From the NCBI GenBank assembly GCA_963724945.1, contig CAVRWL010000003.1, positions 1,364,001-1,428,000 on the forward strand: 64,000 nt of DNA. The letters are read 5' to 3'. Under the pieces are notes generated by a model that worked only from the letters and a program-made list of their open reading frames with translations, was not told where the DNA came from and ran no database searches. Each line of letters begins with the position of its first letter. The first letter of the stretch is position 1. The translations under genes were made by a program, and so were the position numbers. Of the stretch, positions 1 to 9,140 are shown one piece after another. The stretch is from Hyphomicrobium_A sp963724945. Lineage in GTDB: Bacteria; Pseudomonadota; Alphaproteobacteria; Rhizobiales; Hyphomicrobiaceae.

Positions 1-180
1 GACGGCCGACGCATGGTGACGCTCGGCATTCCAGGAACCGGCATGAGCTACAGGGCGCCACTGACGGGAACCGTGCTGCTTCTGCTGCTCGCCGCCGCGG
101 CCATCGTGGTCGTCGCTTGGCTGGTCCAGCCCGAGCTCGTGCGCCAGGTGCTGCACTGGTGGCAGCCGAAGTGGTTCTGA
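1..180 (+). CDS. DUF4236 family protein, 3' end only
   Basis: An open frame enters from the left edge and stops with TGA at 178-180. The first visible residues include VTLGIPGTGMSY, which matches the end of the short DUF4236 domain (typically ending in a VGIPGTGLSY-like motif). After it comes one hydrophobic segment (about residues 24-42) and a short Trp-rich tail (HWWQPKWF), so the domain is followed by a single membrane anchor. The start lies outside the window. No function is established for DUF4236. Confidence 0.6.
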   Translation, partial: DGRRMVTLGIPGTGMSYRAPLTGTVLLLLLAAAAIVVVAWLVQPELVRQVLHWWQPKWF

Positions 181-294
181 CGGGCGCGGGAGCATCTCGC
201 TCGTCGACGTAGCCGGGTTGAACGGACGCATTTGACCGACATCAACCCGGAACGCCTCGATCACGTTCAATATGCGGATGCGAGCTGAATAAGG

Positions 295-326
295 ATGGCC
301 CAGGAAATGGCCCAGGAAATGGCCCA
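295..326 (+). repeat. 12-bp tandem repeat at a gene start
   Basis: The unit ATGGCCCAGGAA occurs at 295-306 and 307-318, followed by a partial copy (ATGGCCCA) at 319-326. The last copy runs into the ATG of the downstream cytochrome c gene, and each unit carries an AGGA that can serve as ribosome-binding sequence. Two extra ATGs in another frame result. Confidence 0.7.
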
Positions 327-688
327 TGAATAAGCCACTCGTAGCGGGCGCTGCTGCGATCGTGTTGGTCGGCGGCCTCTTTGTGGCGGCGAGGGCCGAG
401 GGCGACGCGGCCAAGATCGCCAAGGGTCGCGCCCTCGTTGAGGCGAACTGCGCCCGCTGCCATGCGATCGGCATGGACGACACGAGCCACCACGAGGAGG
501 CGCCGCCGTTTCGCGTCGTCGTAACGCGTTATCCGCCCGAAGATCTCGCCGAGGCGCTGGCCGAGGGCATCGTCTCGGGCCATCCCGATATGCCCGAGTT
601 CGTATTTCAGCCGCCGGAGATCGATGCCATCCTGGCCTATCTCAACACGCTCATACCGCCCGCAAGCGCCAAGCCGGACGGCAAGTAA
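326..688 (+). CDS. small class I c-type cytochrome
   Basis: A 120-residue exported cytochrome c. An N-terminal hydrophobic signal (residues about 5-23, cleavable after AARA) targets it to the periplasm, where haem is attached at CARCH (residues 42-46). Met89 in HPDMPEF is the likely sixth ligand, and the C-terminal helix reads IDAILAYLNTL as in small monohaem cytochromes. A His-Glu-rich stretch (DDTSHHEE) follows the haem motif. It stands alone, convergent with sodB, so the redox partner cannot be inferred. Confidence 0.85.
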   Translation: MNKPLVAGAAAIVLVGGLFVAARAEGDAAKIAKGRALVEANCARCHAIGMDDTSHHEEAPPFRVVVTRYPPEDLAEALAEGIVSGHPDMPEFVFQPPEIDAILAYLNTLIPPASAKPDGK

Positions 689-763
689 AGCGCAAAGCTC
701 AAGTCGAAATGCCAACAGCGCCCCGAGGGCGCCGTTTGCTGTGTGCAGAGCGCACCTTGCCGC

Positions 764-1354
764 TCAGCCGGCGAGCGCCTCGACATGCTCCCAATTGATG
801 AGATTGTCGAACCAGGCCTCGAGGTACTTCGGCCGCGCGTTGCGGTAGTCGATGTAGTAGCTGTGCTCCCAGACGTCGCAGCCCAGGATCGGCTTGGCGC
901 CGTGCATCAGCGGGTTCTCGCCGTTGGGCGTCTTCATCACCTGAAGCTTGCCGTCCTTGAGGGCGAGCCATGCCCATCCCGAGCCGAATTGCGTCTTGCC
1001 GGCCTCGATGAAGTCATTGCGCACCTTGTCGTAACCGCCGGCTCCGGCGACAAGCTTCTCGACCTTGCCGGGTAGCTTCTTGCCGCCGCCGCCCTTCTTC
1101 ATCCATTGCCAGAAATTGATGTGATTGAAGTCCTGGCCGACGTTGTTGATGATCGGCTGGTTCTTGTCGGCGTAAGCCTCCTTGCAGATCTCCTCGATGC
1201 TCTTGCCCTCGTACTTGGTGCCGGGGACGAGCTTGTTGGCCATGTCGACGTAGGCCTGATGGTGCTTGTCGTGATGGAACTGCAGGGTCTCGGCCGACAT
1301 GAACGGCCCGAGCGCATCGTAGGCATAGGGCAGGGGGGGAAGCGAAAAAGCCAT
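764..1354 (-). CDS. sodB: superoxide dismutase, Fe/Mn family
   Basis: A 196-residue superoxide dismutase. The metal ligands are visible: His27 in LQFHHDKHH, His in DFNHINFWQW, and Asp and His in CDVWEHSYYIDYRN. The FGSGWAWL motif is typical of the alphaproteobacterial Fe/Mn family; whether Fe or Mn is used cannot be settled here. The start (MAFSLPPLPYAYDAL) is chosen because GGAGG lies just upstream and homologues begin there; the frame is open further upstream but that part is unlike the family. The gene is transcribed away from the H-NS gene. Confidence 0.95.
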   Translation of the reverse strand: MAFSLPPLPYAYDALGPFMSAETLQFHHDKHHQAYVDMANKLVPGTKYEGKSIEEICKEAYADKNQPIINNVGQDFNHINFWQWMKKGGGGKKLPGKVEKLVAGAGGYDKVRNDFIEAGKTQFGSGWAWLALKDGKLQVMKTPNGENPLMHGAKPILGCDVWEHSYYIDYRNARPKYLEAWFDNLINWEHVEALAG

Positions 1355-1501
1355 GGTCTCGGGCCTCCGAAATGGGAATGAAGCGGAATTGCAAAGGGGC
1401 GCGGAGGGGCGAACGTACCGGGTCGCCGGGCCTAAATCAAACGCAGGTTGCACGATGACGGTTCCCTGCGGAGGGCGATCGGCGCGTGCCGGATGCGAGT
1501 A

Positions 1502-1531
1502 GGGGCGCAGCGACCCTGAGCGCTGCGCCCC
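1502..1531. repeat. perfect 11-bp inverted repeat in a divergent promoter region
   Basis: GGGGCGCAGCG (1502-1512), an 8-base loop, then CGCTGCGCCCC (1521-1531). The arms are exactly complementary. No T-run follows on either strand and both neighbours are transcribed away from it, so it is not placed as a terminator; an operator or a leader structure for sodB is possible. Confidence 0.6.
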
Positions 1532-1821
1532 CTTGGATCACTCCGGGGAAGATAGGATTTCAGGGTAGATCCAGCCTAGAGACGCGCAAATGAACGGTAT
1601 CTGAACGGCCGCCAGGGCGCCGTAGCGGTTCAACGCGCCGACGAAGCGGCGACCTTTTCCGCATGCAATCGATTGCGATGGCGGCATACGGCTTAATGCG
1701 CACCCTGAGTGTTAACGCGCCTTTTTCGTCGGATCGGTTAGCGAAAGCCGTTATGCGCGTTTCGGTTGCAACTAATCCCGCGCCGCTTCTGATACGAATG
1801 GGCAATCTTTTTGCGATGTAC

Positions 1822-1850
1822 TTGACAAATCGAGGATGAAAAGCAATTCA
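1822..1850 (+). promoter_or_regulatory. possible sigma-70-type promoter of the H-NS family gene
   Basis: TTGACA at 1822-1827 is a consensus -35 box. With a 17-base spacer the -10 position (1845-1850) reads AATTCA, which is weak. It lies about 70 bases upstream of the start codon in an AT-rich stretch. Confidence 0.35.
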
Positions 1851-1917
1851 AGCGGCTCTAAAGAAGAACGGCAGCAAAGGCCGGACCACCCACCGGGATC
1901 ACGAAGAGAGGAATTAG

Positions 1918-2229
1918 ATGGCCACCGTCAACGTTGACAAGATGTCGCTGAAGGATCTGCTCGATCTTGAGGCGAAAGTGCAGAAGGCAATCAACACGGC
2001 CCGGGATCGTGAGCGCGCCGACGTGAAACACGCATTGGCGGCGATGGCGGAAAAGCGCGGCTTTTCGGTTTCGGAATTGTTCGGCGGCCGCGGCCGCGGC
2101 AAAGGCAGCGCCGCCAAGTACGCCAACCCCGACAACCGCGCCGAGACTTGGACGGGGCGTGGGCGCAAGCCGAATTGGCTGGTCGCCAAGCTGAAGAAGG
2201 GTGCGAATATCACCGATTTCGCCATTTGA
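1918..2229 (+). CDS. H-NS family nucleoid-associated protein
   Basis: A 103-residue protein with an N-terminal helical oligomerisation region (LKDLLDLEAKVQKAINTARD) and a C-terminal DNA-binding domain with the H-NS core: YANPDNRAETWTGRGRKPNWL, the Gly-Arg-Gly-Arg loop being the AT-hook-like contact to the minor groove. A Gly/Arg linker (GGRGRGKG) joins the two. The family (HvrA and H-NS) silences AT-rich and acquired DNA. The start follows AGAGAGG; a strong terminator lies about 60 bases downstream. Confidence 0.92.
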   Translation: MATVNVDKMSLKDLLDLEAKVQKAINTARDRERADVKHALAAMAEKRGFSVSELFGGRGRGKGSAAKYANPDNRAETWTGRGRKPNWLVAKLKKGANITDFAI

Positions 2230-2290
2230 TGCTCAGGCCGCATGGGCGCGGCGCGCCCGAGAGGCGGCAATCGAGGCGAGAGGCGATTGC

Positions 2291-2330
2291 AGGTCCGTAC
2301 CGGAGTTTCCGGTGCGGACCTTCTCGTTTT
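2291..2330 (+). terminator. Rho-independent terminator of the H-NS family gene
   Basis: Arms AGGTCCGTACCGG (2291-2303) and CCGGTGCGGACCT (2309-2321) pair along 13 bp with one G-U pair and a 5-base loop, followed by the T-rich TTCTCGTTTT. Confidence 0.85.
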
Positions 2331-2611
2331 CCGTCAATGGCGTATGCCGGGCTAAATCATAGATGGCGTAAACGCGATTAATGCTTGCGTAGTTGCCGCA
2401 ACGGAAATGGCGGCGTTTTTGCGCGTCTTTCTCGGCTTGCACAAAGCGTCGTCGGGCGCGAGCCGACGATTTGGACGTCGTTCCGGATTGACGTCGCGCC
2501 CCGGCGCCGGGAGCGCACGGCCGCCTTGGAAGTCACGGGGCATCCGGTAAGGGCACATTAAGTTTCGGGTGTCGATAGTCGCGCCGGCTTCGGCTGCGAC
2601 CGCCCGTTTTT

Positions 2612-2638
2612 TTGGCACTCTCATCTTGACAGTGCTAA
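2612..2638 (+). promoter_or_regulatory. CIRCE operator (HrcA site) over the groESL promoter
   Basis: TTGGCACTC, nine bases, CAGTGCTAA. This matches the CIRCE inverted repeat TTAGCACTC-N9-GAGTGCTAA with two mismatches. A TTGACA box (2626-2631) begins inside the spacer and a CATATA sequence (2649-2654) sits 17 bases further, so HrcA bound here would cover the -35 element. It lies about 140 bases upstream of groES. Confidence 0.92.
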
Positions 2639-2774
2639 GTGGCCGGAGCATATACGCCGCGCGGGGGCGGCTCGCCGGCATCGGCCCGGGTTCGCCTCGC
2701 TGACGCGTTCTTGTGGGCTTGCGGAAGGCTTGCCCAAATTGCTGAAAACCTAGTCAAATCAAAAGGGTGACCCC

Positions 2775-3089
2775 ATGAAGTTCCGTCCTCTTCATGACCG
2801 CGTCGTCGTTCGGCGCCTGGAAGAAGACACCAAGACCACCGGCGGCATCATCATTCCCGACACTGCCAAAGAGAAGCCCATGCAAGGCGAGGTCGTCGCC
2901 GTGGGCCCCGGCGCCCGCGACGAGGCCGGCAAGATCGTTCCCCTCGACGTCAAGTGTGGCGACCGCGTCCTGTTCGGCAAGTGGAGCGGCACCGAGGTCA
3001 AGATCGATGGGCAAGATCTGCTCATCATGAAGGAGAGCGACATCCTCGGCGTGATCGAGGGCAAAGCCTCCGTCCGCGCCGCGGCCTGA
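2775..3089 (+). CDS. groES: co-chaperonin GroES
   Basis: A 104-residue GroES, the heptameric lid of the GroEL folding chamber in the cytoplasm. It starts MKFRPLHDRVVVRR and contains the mobile loop (KTTGGIIIPD, residues about 20-30) that binds GroEL, and the EVVAVGPGARDE segment typical of the family. The length is a few residues above the usual 95-97 because of a short C-terminal tail (KASVRAAA). GroEL follows after 51 bases in the same operon. Confidence 0.98.
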   Translation: MKFRPLHDRVVVRRLEEDTKTTGGIIIPDTAKEKPMQGEVVAVGPGARDEAGKIVPLDVKCGDRVLFGKWSGTEVKIDGQDLLIMKESDILGVIEGKASVRAAA

Positions 3090-3140
3090 CGCGGTAAAAC
3101 GCAACGGCATTTTCCGATTATCCGATAGGAGCTGCATTAC

Positions 3141-4778
3141 ATGTCTTCCAAAGACGTCAAATTTGGACAAGACGCGCGCGAGAAGATGCTGCGCGGCGTC
3201 GACATCCTCGCCAACGCCGTCAAGGTGACGCTGGGCCCCAAGGGGCGCAACGTTGTCATCGAGAAGTCGTTCGGCGCTCCGCGCATCACCAAGGACGGCG
3301 TGACGGTCGCCAAGGAGATCGAACTCGAGGACAAGTTCGAGAACATGGGCGCACAGATGGTGCGCGAGGTCGCCTCCAAGACCTCCGACGTCGCCGGCGA
3401 TGGCACCACGACGGCGACCGTGCTCGCGCAGGCGATCGTCAAGGAAGGGGCGAAGTCGGTCGCGGCCGGCGCCAACCCCATGGACCTGAAGCGCGGCATC
3501 GATCTCGCCGTCAATGCCATCGTCGATGAGCTCAAGACGAAGTCCAAGAAGGTCACCTCCAACGACGAGATCGCCCAGGTCGGCACCATCTCCGCCAACG
3601 GCGATACCGAGATCGGCGCCAAGATCGCCGAGGCGATGAAGAAGGTCGGCAACGAGGGCGTGATCACGGTCGAGGAATCCAAGAGCCTCGAGACCGAGCT
3701 CGACGTCGTCGAAGGCATGCAGTTCGACCGCGGCTATCTCTCGCCGTATTTCATCACCAACGCCGACAAGATGATCGCCGAGCTCGAGAGCCCCTACATT
3801 CTCATCCATGAGAAGAAGCTCTCCGGCCTGCAGGCGATGCTTCCCGTTCTCGAGGCCGTGGTGCAGGCGGGCAAGCCCTTGCTCATCATCGCCGAGGACG
3901 TGGAAGGTGAGGCGCTTGCGACCCTCGTCGTCAATAAGCTGCGCGGCGGCCTGAAGGTGGCGGCCGTCAAGGCGCCCGGCTTCGGCGATCGGCGCAAGGC
4001 GATGCTCGAGGACATTGCCGTGCTGACCGGCGGCACCGTCGTCAGCGAGGACCTCGGCATCAAGCTCGAGAACGTGACGCTGCAGATGCTGGGCAGCGCC
4101 AAGAGGGTCACGATCGACAAGGAGAACACCACGCTCGTCGACGGCGCCGGCAAGAAGGCCGACATCGAGGCGCGCGTGAAGCAGATCAAGGCGCAGATCG
4201 AGGAGACCACCTCCGACTACGACCGCGAGAAGCTGCAGGAGCGTTTGGCCAAGCTCGCCGGCGGTGTTGCCGTCCTCAAGGTCGGCGGCGCCACCGAGAT
4301 CGAAGTGAAGGAGCGCAAGGACCGCGTCGACGACGCGCTGCACGCAACGCGCGCGGCCGTCGAGGAGGGCATCGTGCCTGGCGGTGGCGTAGCGCTCTTG
4401 CGCGCGATCAAGTCGCTTGAGTCGCTCAACGTGGAGAACGACGATCAGAAGGTCGGGATCAACATCGTCAAGAAGGCGTTGCAGGCGCCCGCGCGGCAGA
4501 TCTTCACCAACGCCGGTGAGGACGGCTCCGTGATCGTCGGCAAGATCCTGGAGAACGCCAAGTACAACTTCGGCTACAACGCCCAGACACACGCCTACGG
4601 CGACCTCGTCTCCGAGGGCGTCATCGATCCGGCCAAGGTCGTGCGCTGTGCGCTGCAGGACGCCGCCTCCGTTGCCGGACTTTTAATCACCACGGAGGCG
4701 ATGGTGGCCGAGCTGCCCAAGAAGGAACATGCGCATCCGCCGATGCCAGGCGGCGGCATGGGCGGCATGGACTTCTAA
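3141..4778 (+). CDS. groEL: chaperonin GroEL
   Basis: A 545-residue GroEL, full length, forming the double heptamer ring that folds proteins in an ATP cycle with GroES. Nucleotide-binding motifs are present (TLGPKGRNVV near residue 30; AGDGTTTATVLAQ near 86) and the C-terminus ends in the flexible GGMGGMDF tail. GGAG stands ahead of the ATG. A terminator directly follows. Expression should be heat-inducible through the upstream CIRCE site. Confidence 0.98.
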   Translation: MSSKDVKFGQDAREKMLRGVDILANAVKVTLGPKGRNVVIEKSFGAPRITKDGVTVAKEIELEDKFENMGAQMVREVASKTSDVAGDGTTTATVLAQAIVKEGAKSVAAGANPMDLKRGIDLAVNAIVDELKTKSKKVTSNDEIAQVGTISANGDTEIGAKIAEAMKKVGNEGVITVEESKSLETELDVVEGMQFDRGYLSPYFITNADKMIAELESPYILIHEKKLSGLQAMLPVLEAVVQAGKPLLIIAEDVEGEALATLVVNKLRGGLKVAAVKAPGFGDRRKAMLEDIAVLTGGTVVSEDLGIKLENVTLQMLGSAKRVTIDKENTTLVDGAGKKADIEARVKQIKAQIEETTSDYDREKLQERLAKLAGGVAVLKVGGATEIEVKERKDRVDDALHATRAAVEEGIVPGGGVALLRAIKSLESLNVENDDQKVGINIVKKALQAPARQIFTNAGEDGSVIVGKILENAKYNFGYNAQTHAYGDLVSEGVIDPAKVVRCALQDAASVAGLLITTEAMVAELPKKEHAHPPMPGGGMGGMDF

Positions 4779-4804
4779 CGGTTCAGTTGTTTGTGGATGA
4801 ATGG

Positions 4805-4835
4805 AAAAAGCCTCAGTCTTGACTGGGGCTTTTTC
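4805..4835 (+). terminator. terminator of groESL
   Basis: AAAAAGCCTCAGT (4805-4817) pairs with ACTGGGGCTTTTT (4822-4834) with one G-U pair and a 4-base loop. The A-run/T-run makes it potentially bidirectional. Confidence 0.9.
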
Positions 4836-5009
4836 TGATTCTTGGCCTATTTCTGCCAGGGTGTTGCCCACGGGCCCCACGGCAATGGCCCGGACTTGAC
4901 GACTTTGGGGGGAGTTTGCCCAATGCGAAGTCACTGCGATGCTTTGCATTTGGCCCAGTCGTAGCCATTTTCTCCATCTAGCGTCACCGCTGCTTTTGGA
5001 GACTGAGGG

Positions 5010-7578
5010 ATGATCGAAAAGACCGCCGTTTTAACGCGGGCCGGGTTCATACCGGTGGCCGCGGTGCTCACGTTGATGTGCTCGTCCGCAGCGCGTACCG
5101 AAGAGCCATCCGCGAGCGCAGAGAGCAGCGCGGCGGTATCGGTGCAGCATGCCGACGCCGCGACGCCGGCTTCGGACGAGAAGAAGCCCGAGCATGCCGA
5201 TGGCAAGGCGACCGTCGCGGCGGACAAGGACAAAGCAGACAAGGACAAGGCAGCAGACAAGACGCCGGGAGCCATTACGGCCAAGGTGCCCGAGCCGCAG
5301 CCAGGAAAGACTTCAGGTGCGACAGACAAGACTGCGGTAGCGACCGACAAGGACAAAGCGCCGGACAAGGCCCAGGACAAAGACAAGACTCCGGCCGTCA
5401 CCACGGCCAAGGTCCCTGAGCCGCAGCCGCAGAAGTCCGCCGAAGTGACCGATAAGGCCGCCGCTAATAAGGACAAGGCATCGGCTGCCGCCGCGGCCAA
5501 GGTTCCCGAGAAGCCAGGCGACGCGACCGATAAGGCTGCTGCGAACAAGGACAAGGCGCCAGCCACCGTCACGGCCAAGGTGCCCGAGCCGCAGCCGCAG
5601 AAAGCTGCCGAACTCGGCAGCGAATGCGACGGCCGCCGCGGCCAAGGACAAGCTAGCCAAGGACAAGCTAGCCAAGGACAAGGCGTCGTCCGGCACGACC
5701 GCCAATCTCGCTACGCCGCAGTCCGAAAAGTCGGGACCGAAGGCCCCCGATGCGACGGCGGCGCTGCCCACGGCCTCCCCAGGCTCGGCTTCCGCTGGCG
5801 CTGCCGATGCGGCGCTGCCGCCCGCCGATCCGGTCGTCGCCGACGTTCGTCAGCGGCTGGCCAAAGAGCTCAAGGGTGTGCGCGGGGAGGAGGCGGCCGC
5901 ACTCGTCGCCTTCTACGACACTCTCAACGGGCCCGCGATCTGGGTCTCCACAAACGGCCTTACCGCCAAGGGCAAGGCGGTGGTGAAAGAGATCGGCAAC
6001 GCCGACGACTGGGGCCTTCCGGCGGCGGATTTCCACGTGCCGAAGCTGACGACCGGCACCCTATCGCCTGAGGCTGCCGCCGATGCGGAGATCGAGGTCG
6101 CGCTGGCAGTCCTCAAATATGCGCGCTACGCGCGCGGCGGACGCATCAATCCCGCGAGCATCTCCCCGATCTTCGACGTATCACCGACGTTGATCCCGCC
6201 GAAGAGAGTGCTGGCCGATATCACCATCCTAGACGCGCCCGATGCGTATTTGCGCTCGCTCCACCCCAAGCACGCGCAGTTCGAGCTGCTGCGCCAGGCG
6301 CTGTTGAAGGCGCGCGGGTCGAGCGGGAAGGAGGAGGAGGCGCCCAACGAGGATCCGGCGCTCGCGGTCAAGCTGCCCCCGGGCGGCGTCATCAAGCCCG
6401 GCGGAACGGACCCGCAAGTGGCGCTGCTGCGTCAGCGGCTGAAGGTGCCGTCTGACGACAAGACTAAAGAGAACGTCTATGACGCCAAGCTGCAAGAGGC
6501 CGTGCGGCAGTTCCAGCGCGCCAACAACCTGCGCCCCGACGCCGTCATCGGCAACAACACGCGCGCCGTTCTCAATGGGCAACCCAAGCCCGAGCCTGTC
6601 ACCGCCGACGCCAAGATCGAGCGCATCCTCGTCAATATGGAGCGCTGGCGCTGGCTGCCTGAAGATCTCGGCAAGCTCTATGTCTGGGACAACGTGCCCG
6701 AGGCCCTGACCCGCATCGTCAAGGACGGCAAGATCATCCATACCGACAAGATCGTCGTCGGGCAGCCGACATGGCCCACGCCTTCGTTCTCGGCGGACAT
6801 GAAGACGGTCGTCTTCCACCCGACCTGGGGCGTGCCCGACGGCATCAAGGCCAAGGAGCTGGCTCCGCTGCTGCGCAAGAGTTCCGGTGGTGGCATCTTC
6901 GGGCTCTTCGGTGGAGGCTATTCGGCCGACGCCGTGCTCGATGCCTACCAGTTGCATGCTTCCATCAACGGACACCAGGTCGACGCCAACTCCATCGATT
7001 GGAACAGCATCGACATTCGTTCCGTCGCGTTCCAGCAGCCGCCGGGGCCGAAGAACCCGCTCGGCAACGTGAAGTTCATCTTCCCCAACAAGCACGACGT
7101 CTACATGCACGACACGCCCGAGCATGATCTGTTCAGCCGATCCTTCCGTGCGCTGAGCCACGGCTGCATGCGCGTGCAGGATCCGCGCCGCTTCGCCGAG
7201 ATCATTCTCGGAGAGGACAAAGGCTGGTCTGTCGAGAAGGTGCGCAGCATGTTCAATGGGGGCAGCGTCGACGTGCCGCTCGATACCCACATCCCCGTGC
7301 ACGTCACCTATTTGACCATGCGCGTCGACGAGAACGGCAAGCTGCAGACCTACGGCGATTTCTACGGGCTCGACGGGCGCACGGCGGCGGCTTTGACCGG
7401 CAAGGCGGTGCACTTCAATCAGCCGGCAATTCAGGACGACGTGGTTGCCTCCGGCGACGGCTCCGGCGACGACGCGCCTCTTTCGGGGCCGCCGGGCCAG
7501 CGCCGAGCGGGCGCGCACAAGAAGCAGTACGGGGCTTCGAATCTCGCCGATGCCATCTCGGGGCTGTTCTCGCCCTAA
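5010..7578 (+). CDS. L,D-transpeptidase with peptidoglycan-binding domain (one frame break)
   Basis: A periplasmic L,D-transpeptidase of the YcbB type, which makes 3-3 cross-links in peptidoglycan. Order: signal peptide, a long Lys/Asp/Pro-rich low-complexity linker with repeated VPEPQP units (about residues 60-230), the N-terminal L,D-transpeptidase-associated domain (from ALVAFYDTLNGPAIWV), a PG-binding domain (LQEAVRQFQRANNLRPDAVIG), and the YkuD catalytic domain with HDTPEHDLF and the SHGCMRV active-site Cys. A Gly-rich insertion (SSGGGIFGLFGGG) lies inside the catalytic domain. The reading frame shifts by +1 in the linker: codon CTCG at 5613-5616 carries one base too many, both CTC and CTG being Leu. 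Everything on either side is intact, so I read it as one gene with a sequence fault. Confidence 0.88.
5641..5681 (+). repeat. 15-bp tandem repeat in the L,D-transpeptidase linker
   Basis: GCCAAGGACAAGCTA occurs twice in full (5641-5655, 5656-5670) and partly a third time (to 5681), encoding AKDKL units. It sits 25 bases after the frame break. The wider linker (about 5200-5700) also repeats ACGGCCAAGGTGCCCGAGCC-like blocks at about 5277, 5403 and 5571. Confidence 0.75.
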
Positions 7579-8858
7579 GCGTCGCGCATTCCGGAGTTGC
7601 GGGCGCGGACGAGCTCGCCGAGCTTGTCCGCGGCTCGCTTGCGATCGGTGGGGAAATCGTTCGCGATCCACCAGCTCTCGAAGTCGGCGAGCACGCGTCC
7701 CACCTCCGGCCCGGCCGGCACGCCAAGCGCCATGACGTCGGCGCCACGTACGGGCAGCGCCGGAGCGCGCCATCGCTCCGGCAATCGGACGCGCCGGGCG
7801 CGCGCTGCATTGTCGGGCGGCTCGCCCGAGCGGGCCCAATCCATCAGCACGCCATCGACAAAGGCCTCAGCGCCCTGGCGGTAGAGAAAAGTCTGAGCGT
7901 CCCGTTCGCCGGCGCCGGGATCGAAGGCCGGCTCGCCGGCGCTCAAGCGGGAGAGCCTGTCGGCCTCCGCGGCCGAAAGGCGCAAGCGCTCCTGCAGGCG
8001 AGCGGCATCCCCCGGGTGCGTGAGCGCGAACGCGGCGAGCCGTAGCAGCGGGTCCGGCGCGCGATGCAGCGCCTCCTCGATCCCGACGAGCCGCGCAAGC
8101 CGCTCCGCGTCGACGGGCATGCCGAGCAGCGGTATGGCGAGCTCGGCAGCCCGCATGGCGCGCGCGGCGTCGATCGCGCCCGGCGCGCCGAGAAGCCGCA
8201 AGAGCTCGGTGCGGATGCGCTCTCCGGAAAGGCCTGCGAGCCCCGCTTTCTCCGCAATCGCGGCTGCGAGGCCTTCAGGGTCCGGGCGCGTCCCGTCGCC
8301 GTACTCGGCGAGAAAGCGGAAGAAGCGCAGGATGCGCAAGTAGTCCTCGCGGATCCTCTGCCTGGCATCGCCGATGAAGCGCACGCGTCGCGCGACGAGA
8401 TCGGCGTAGCCGCCGAGCGGGTCGTGCACGGTGCCCTCGGCCCCGCAATAGAGCGCGTTCATGGTGAAGTCGCGCCGCAGCGCGTCCTCCCTCCAATCGG
8501 TGGTGAAAGTCACGCGCGCGTGGCGTCCGAACGTCTCGATGTCCTTGCGCAGCGTCGTCACCTCGAAGGGCACATGGTCGGCCACGACCGTGACCGTGCC
8601 GTGCTCGAAACCCGTCGGCACCGCGTGCAATCGGGCCTGCTTGGAAAGACGCATCACGTCGGCGGGAAGCGCCGTCGTTGCGATGTCGATGTCCTTGACG
8701 GGGGTTCCCATCAGCGCATTGCGGACCGCGCCACCGACGGCGCGCGCCTCGGCGCCCTCGGCCGCGAGGGCGGCGAAGACCCTGCGCGTCTCCGGCCGCT
8801 TCAGCCACTCGGCTCCGACGAGATCGGGAAGCCGCCCGCTTTGCTTGGCGTGCGTCAT
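7575..8858 (-). CDS. cca: CCA-adding tRNA nucleotidyltransferase / poly(A) polymerase family
   Basis: A 427-residue class II nucleotidyltransferase that adds or repairs the 3' CCA of tRNA. The N-terminal head shows RAVGGAVRNALMG (residues about 39-51) and the catalytic KDIDIATTA, then the flexible-loop region RRDFTMNALYC and the RFIGDARQRIREDYLRILRFFRF helix used to contact ATP/CTP. The rest is the helical tRNA-binding part. Stop codons of this gene and the L,D-transpeptidase overlap tail to tail. DUF6111 and the Nudix gene lie directly upstream in one likely operon. Confidence 0.94.
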   Translation of the reverse strand: MTHAKQSGRLPDLVGAEWLKRPETRRVFAALAAEGAEARAVGGAVRNALMGTPVKDIDIATTALPADVMRLSKQARLHAVPTGFEHGTVTVVADHVPFEVTTLRKDIETFGRHARVTFTTDWREDALRRDFTMNALYCGAEGTVHDPLGGYADLVARRVRFIGDARQRIREDYLRILRFFRFLAEYGDGTRPDPEGLAAAIAEKAGLAGLSGERIRTELLRLLGAPGAIDAARAMRAAELAIPLLGMPVDAERLARLVGIEEALHRAPDPLLRLAAFALTHPGDAARLQERLRLSAAEADRLSRLSAGEPAFDPGAGERDAQTFLYRQGAEAFVDGVLMDWARSGEPPDNAARARRVRLPERWRAPALPVRGADVMALGVPAGPEVGRVLADFESWWIANDFPTDRKRAADKLGELVRARNSGMRDA

Positions 8859-8873
8859 CGTAATTTTCCGCAG

Positions 8874-9140
8874 CTATTCGAGATGCCCGGGCTCGATATG
8901 GCCGTTCTTCAGCGCAGGCGGGACGTAGACCTGGCCCGGCTTTCCGCCCGGGATCGTGCCGAACGTCGCGAGCATCGCCACGACGAGGACGACGCCGGCG
9001 ATGAACAGCCAGATCAGCGGCGCATCATCGAGCACGCGGGCCGCCCCGGGCTTTTCCACGCGCGTCATGTAGACGAAGGCGACGTAGACGATCGTCGGCA
9101 GCAGAAACAGCAGGATGTTCTCGGCGACGATGCGAATCAT
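8874..9140 (-). CDS. DUF6111 family small membrane protein
   Basis: An 88-residue protein starting MIRIVAENILLFLLP with two membrane segments (residues about 5-24 and 39-60; DAPLIWLFIAG begins the second) and a Pro-rich tail. It matches DUF6111, a family found in this order (Nudix, DUF6111, CCA enzyme) in Hyphomicrobiales. The start overlaps the stop of the Nudix gene by 4 bases, which suggests translational coupling. Function unknown. Confidence 0.82.
   Translation of the reverse strand: MIRIVAENILLFLLPTIVYVAFVYMTRVEKPGAARVLDDAPLIWLFIAGVVLVVAMLATFGTIPGGKPGQVYVPPALKNGHIEPGHLE

Larger units (their letters stand above)
1355..1917. other. divergent intergenic region sodB / H-NS gene
   Basis: 563 bases with no convincing gene. 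They contain a perfect 11-bp inverted repeat (1502-1531), an AT-richer stretch (about 1660-1860) and a TTGACA box at 1822. The region must hold the promoters of both flanking genes. Short frames here have no recognisable protein. Confidence 0.6.
2230..2774. other. intergenic region between the H-NS gene and groES
   Basis: 545 bases without a supported gene. It holds the terminator of the H-NS gene (2291-2330) and the CIRCE/promoter region of groESL (2612-2654). The stretch 2331-2600 shows no motif I can name. Confidence 0.6.

Noticed and set aside
2754..4592. A 612-codon open frame on the minus strand opposite groESL
   Set aside because: It is a shadow of groES/groEL produced by GC-rich codon use; the plus strand encodes unmistakable GroES and GroEL.
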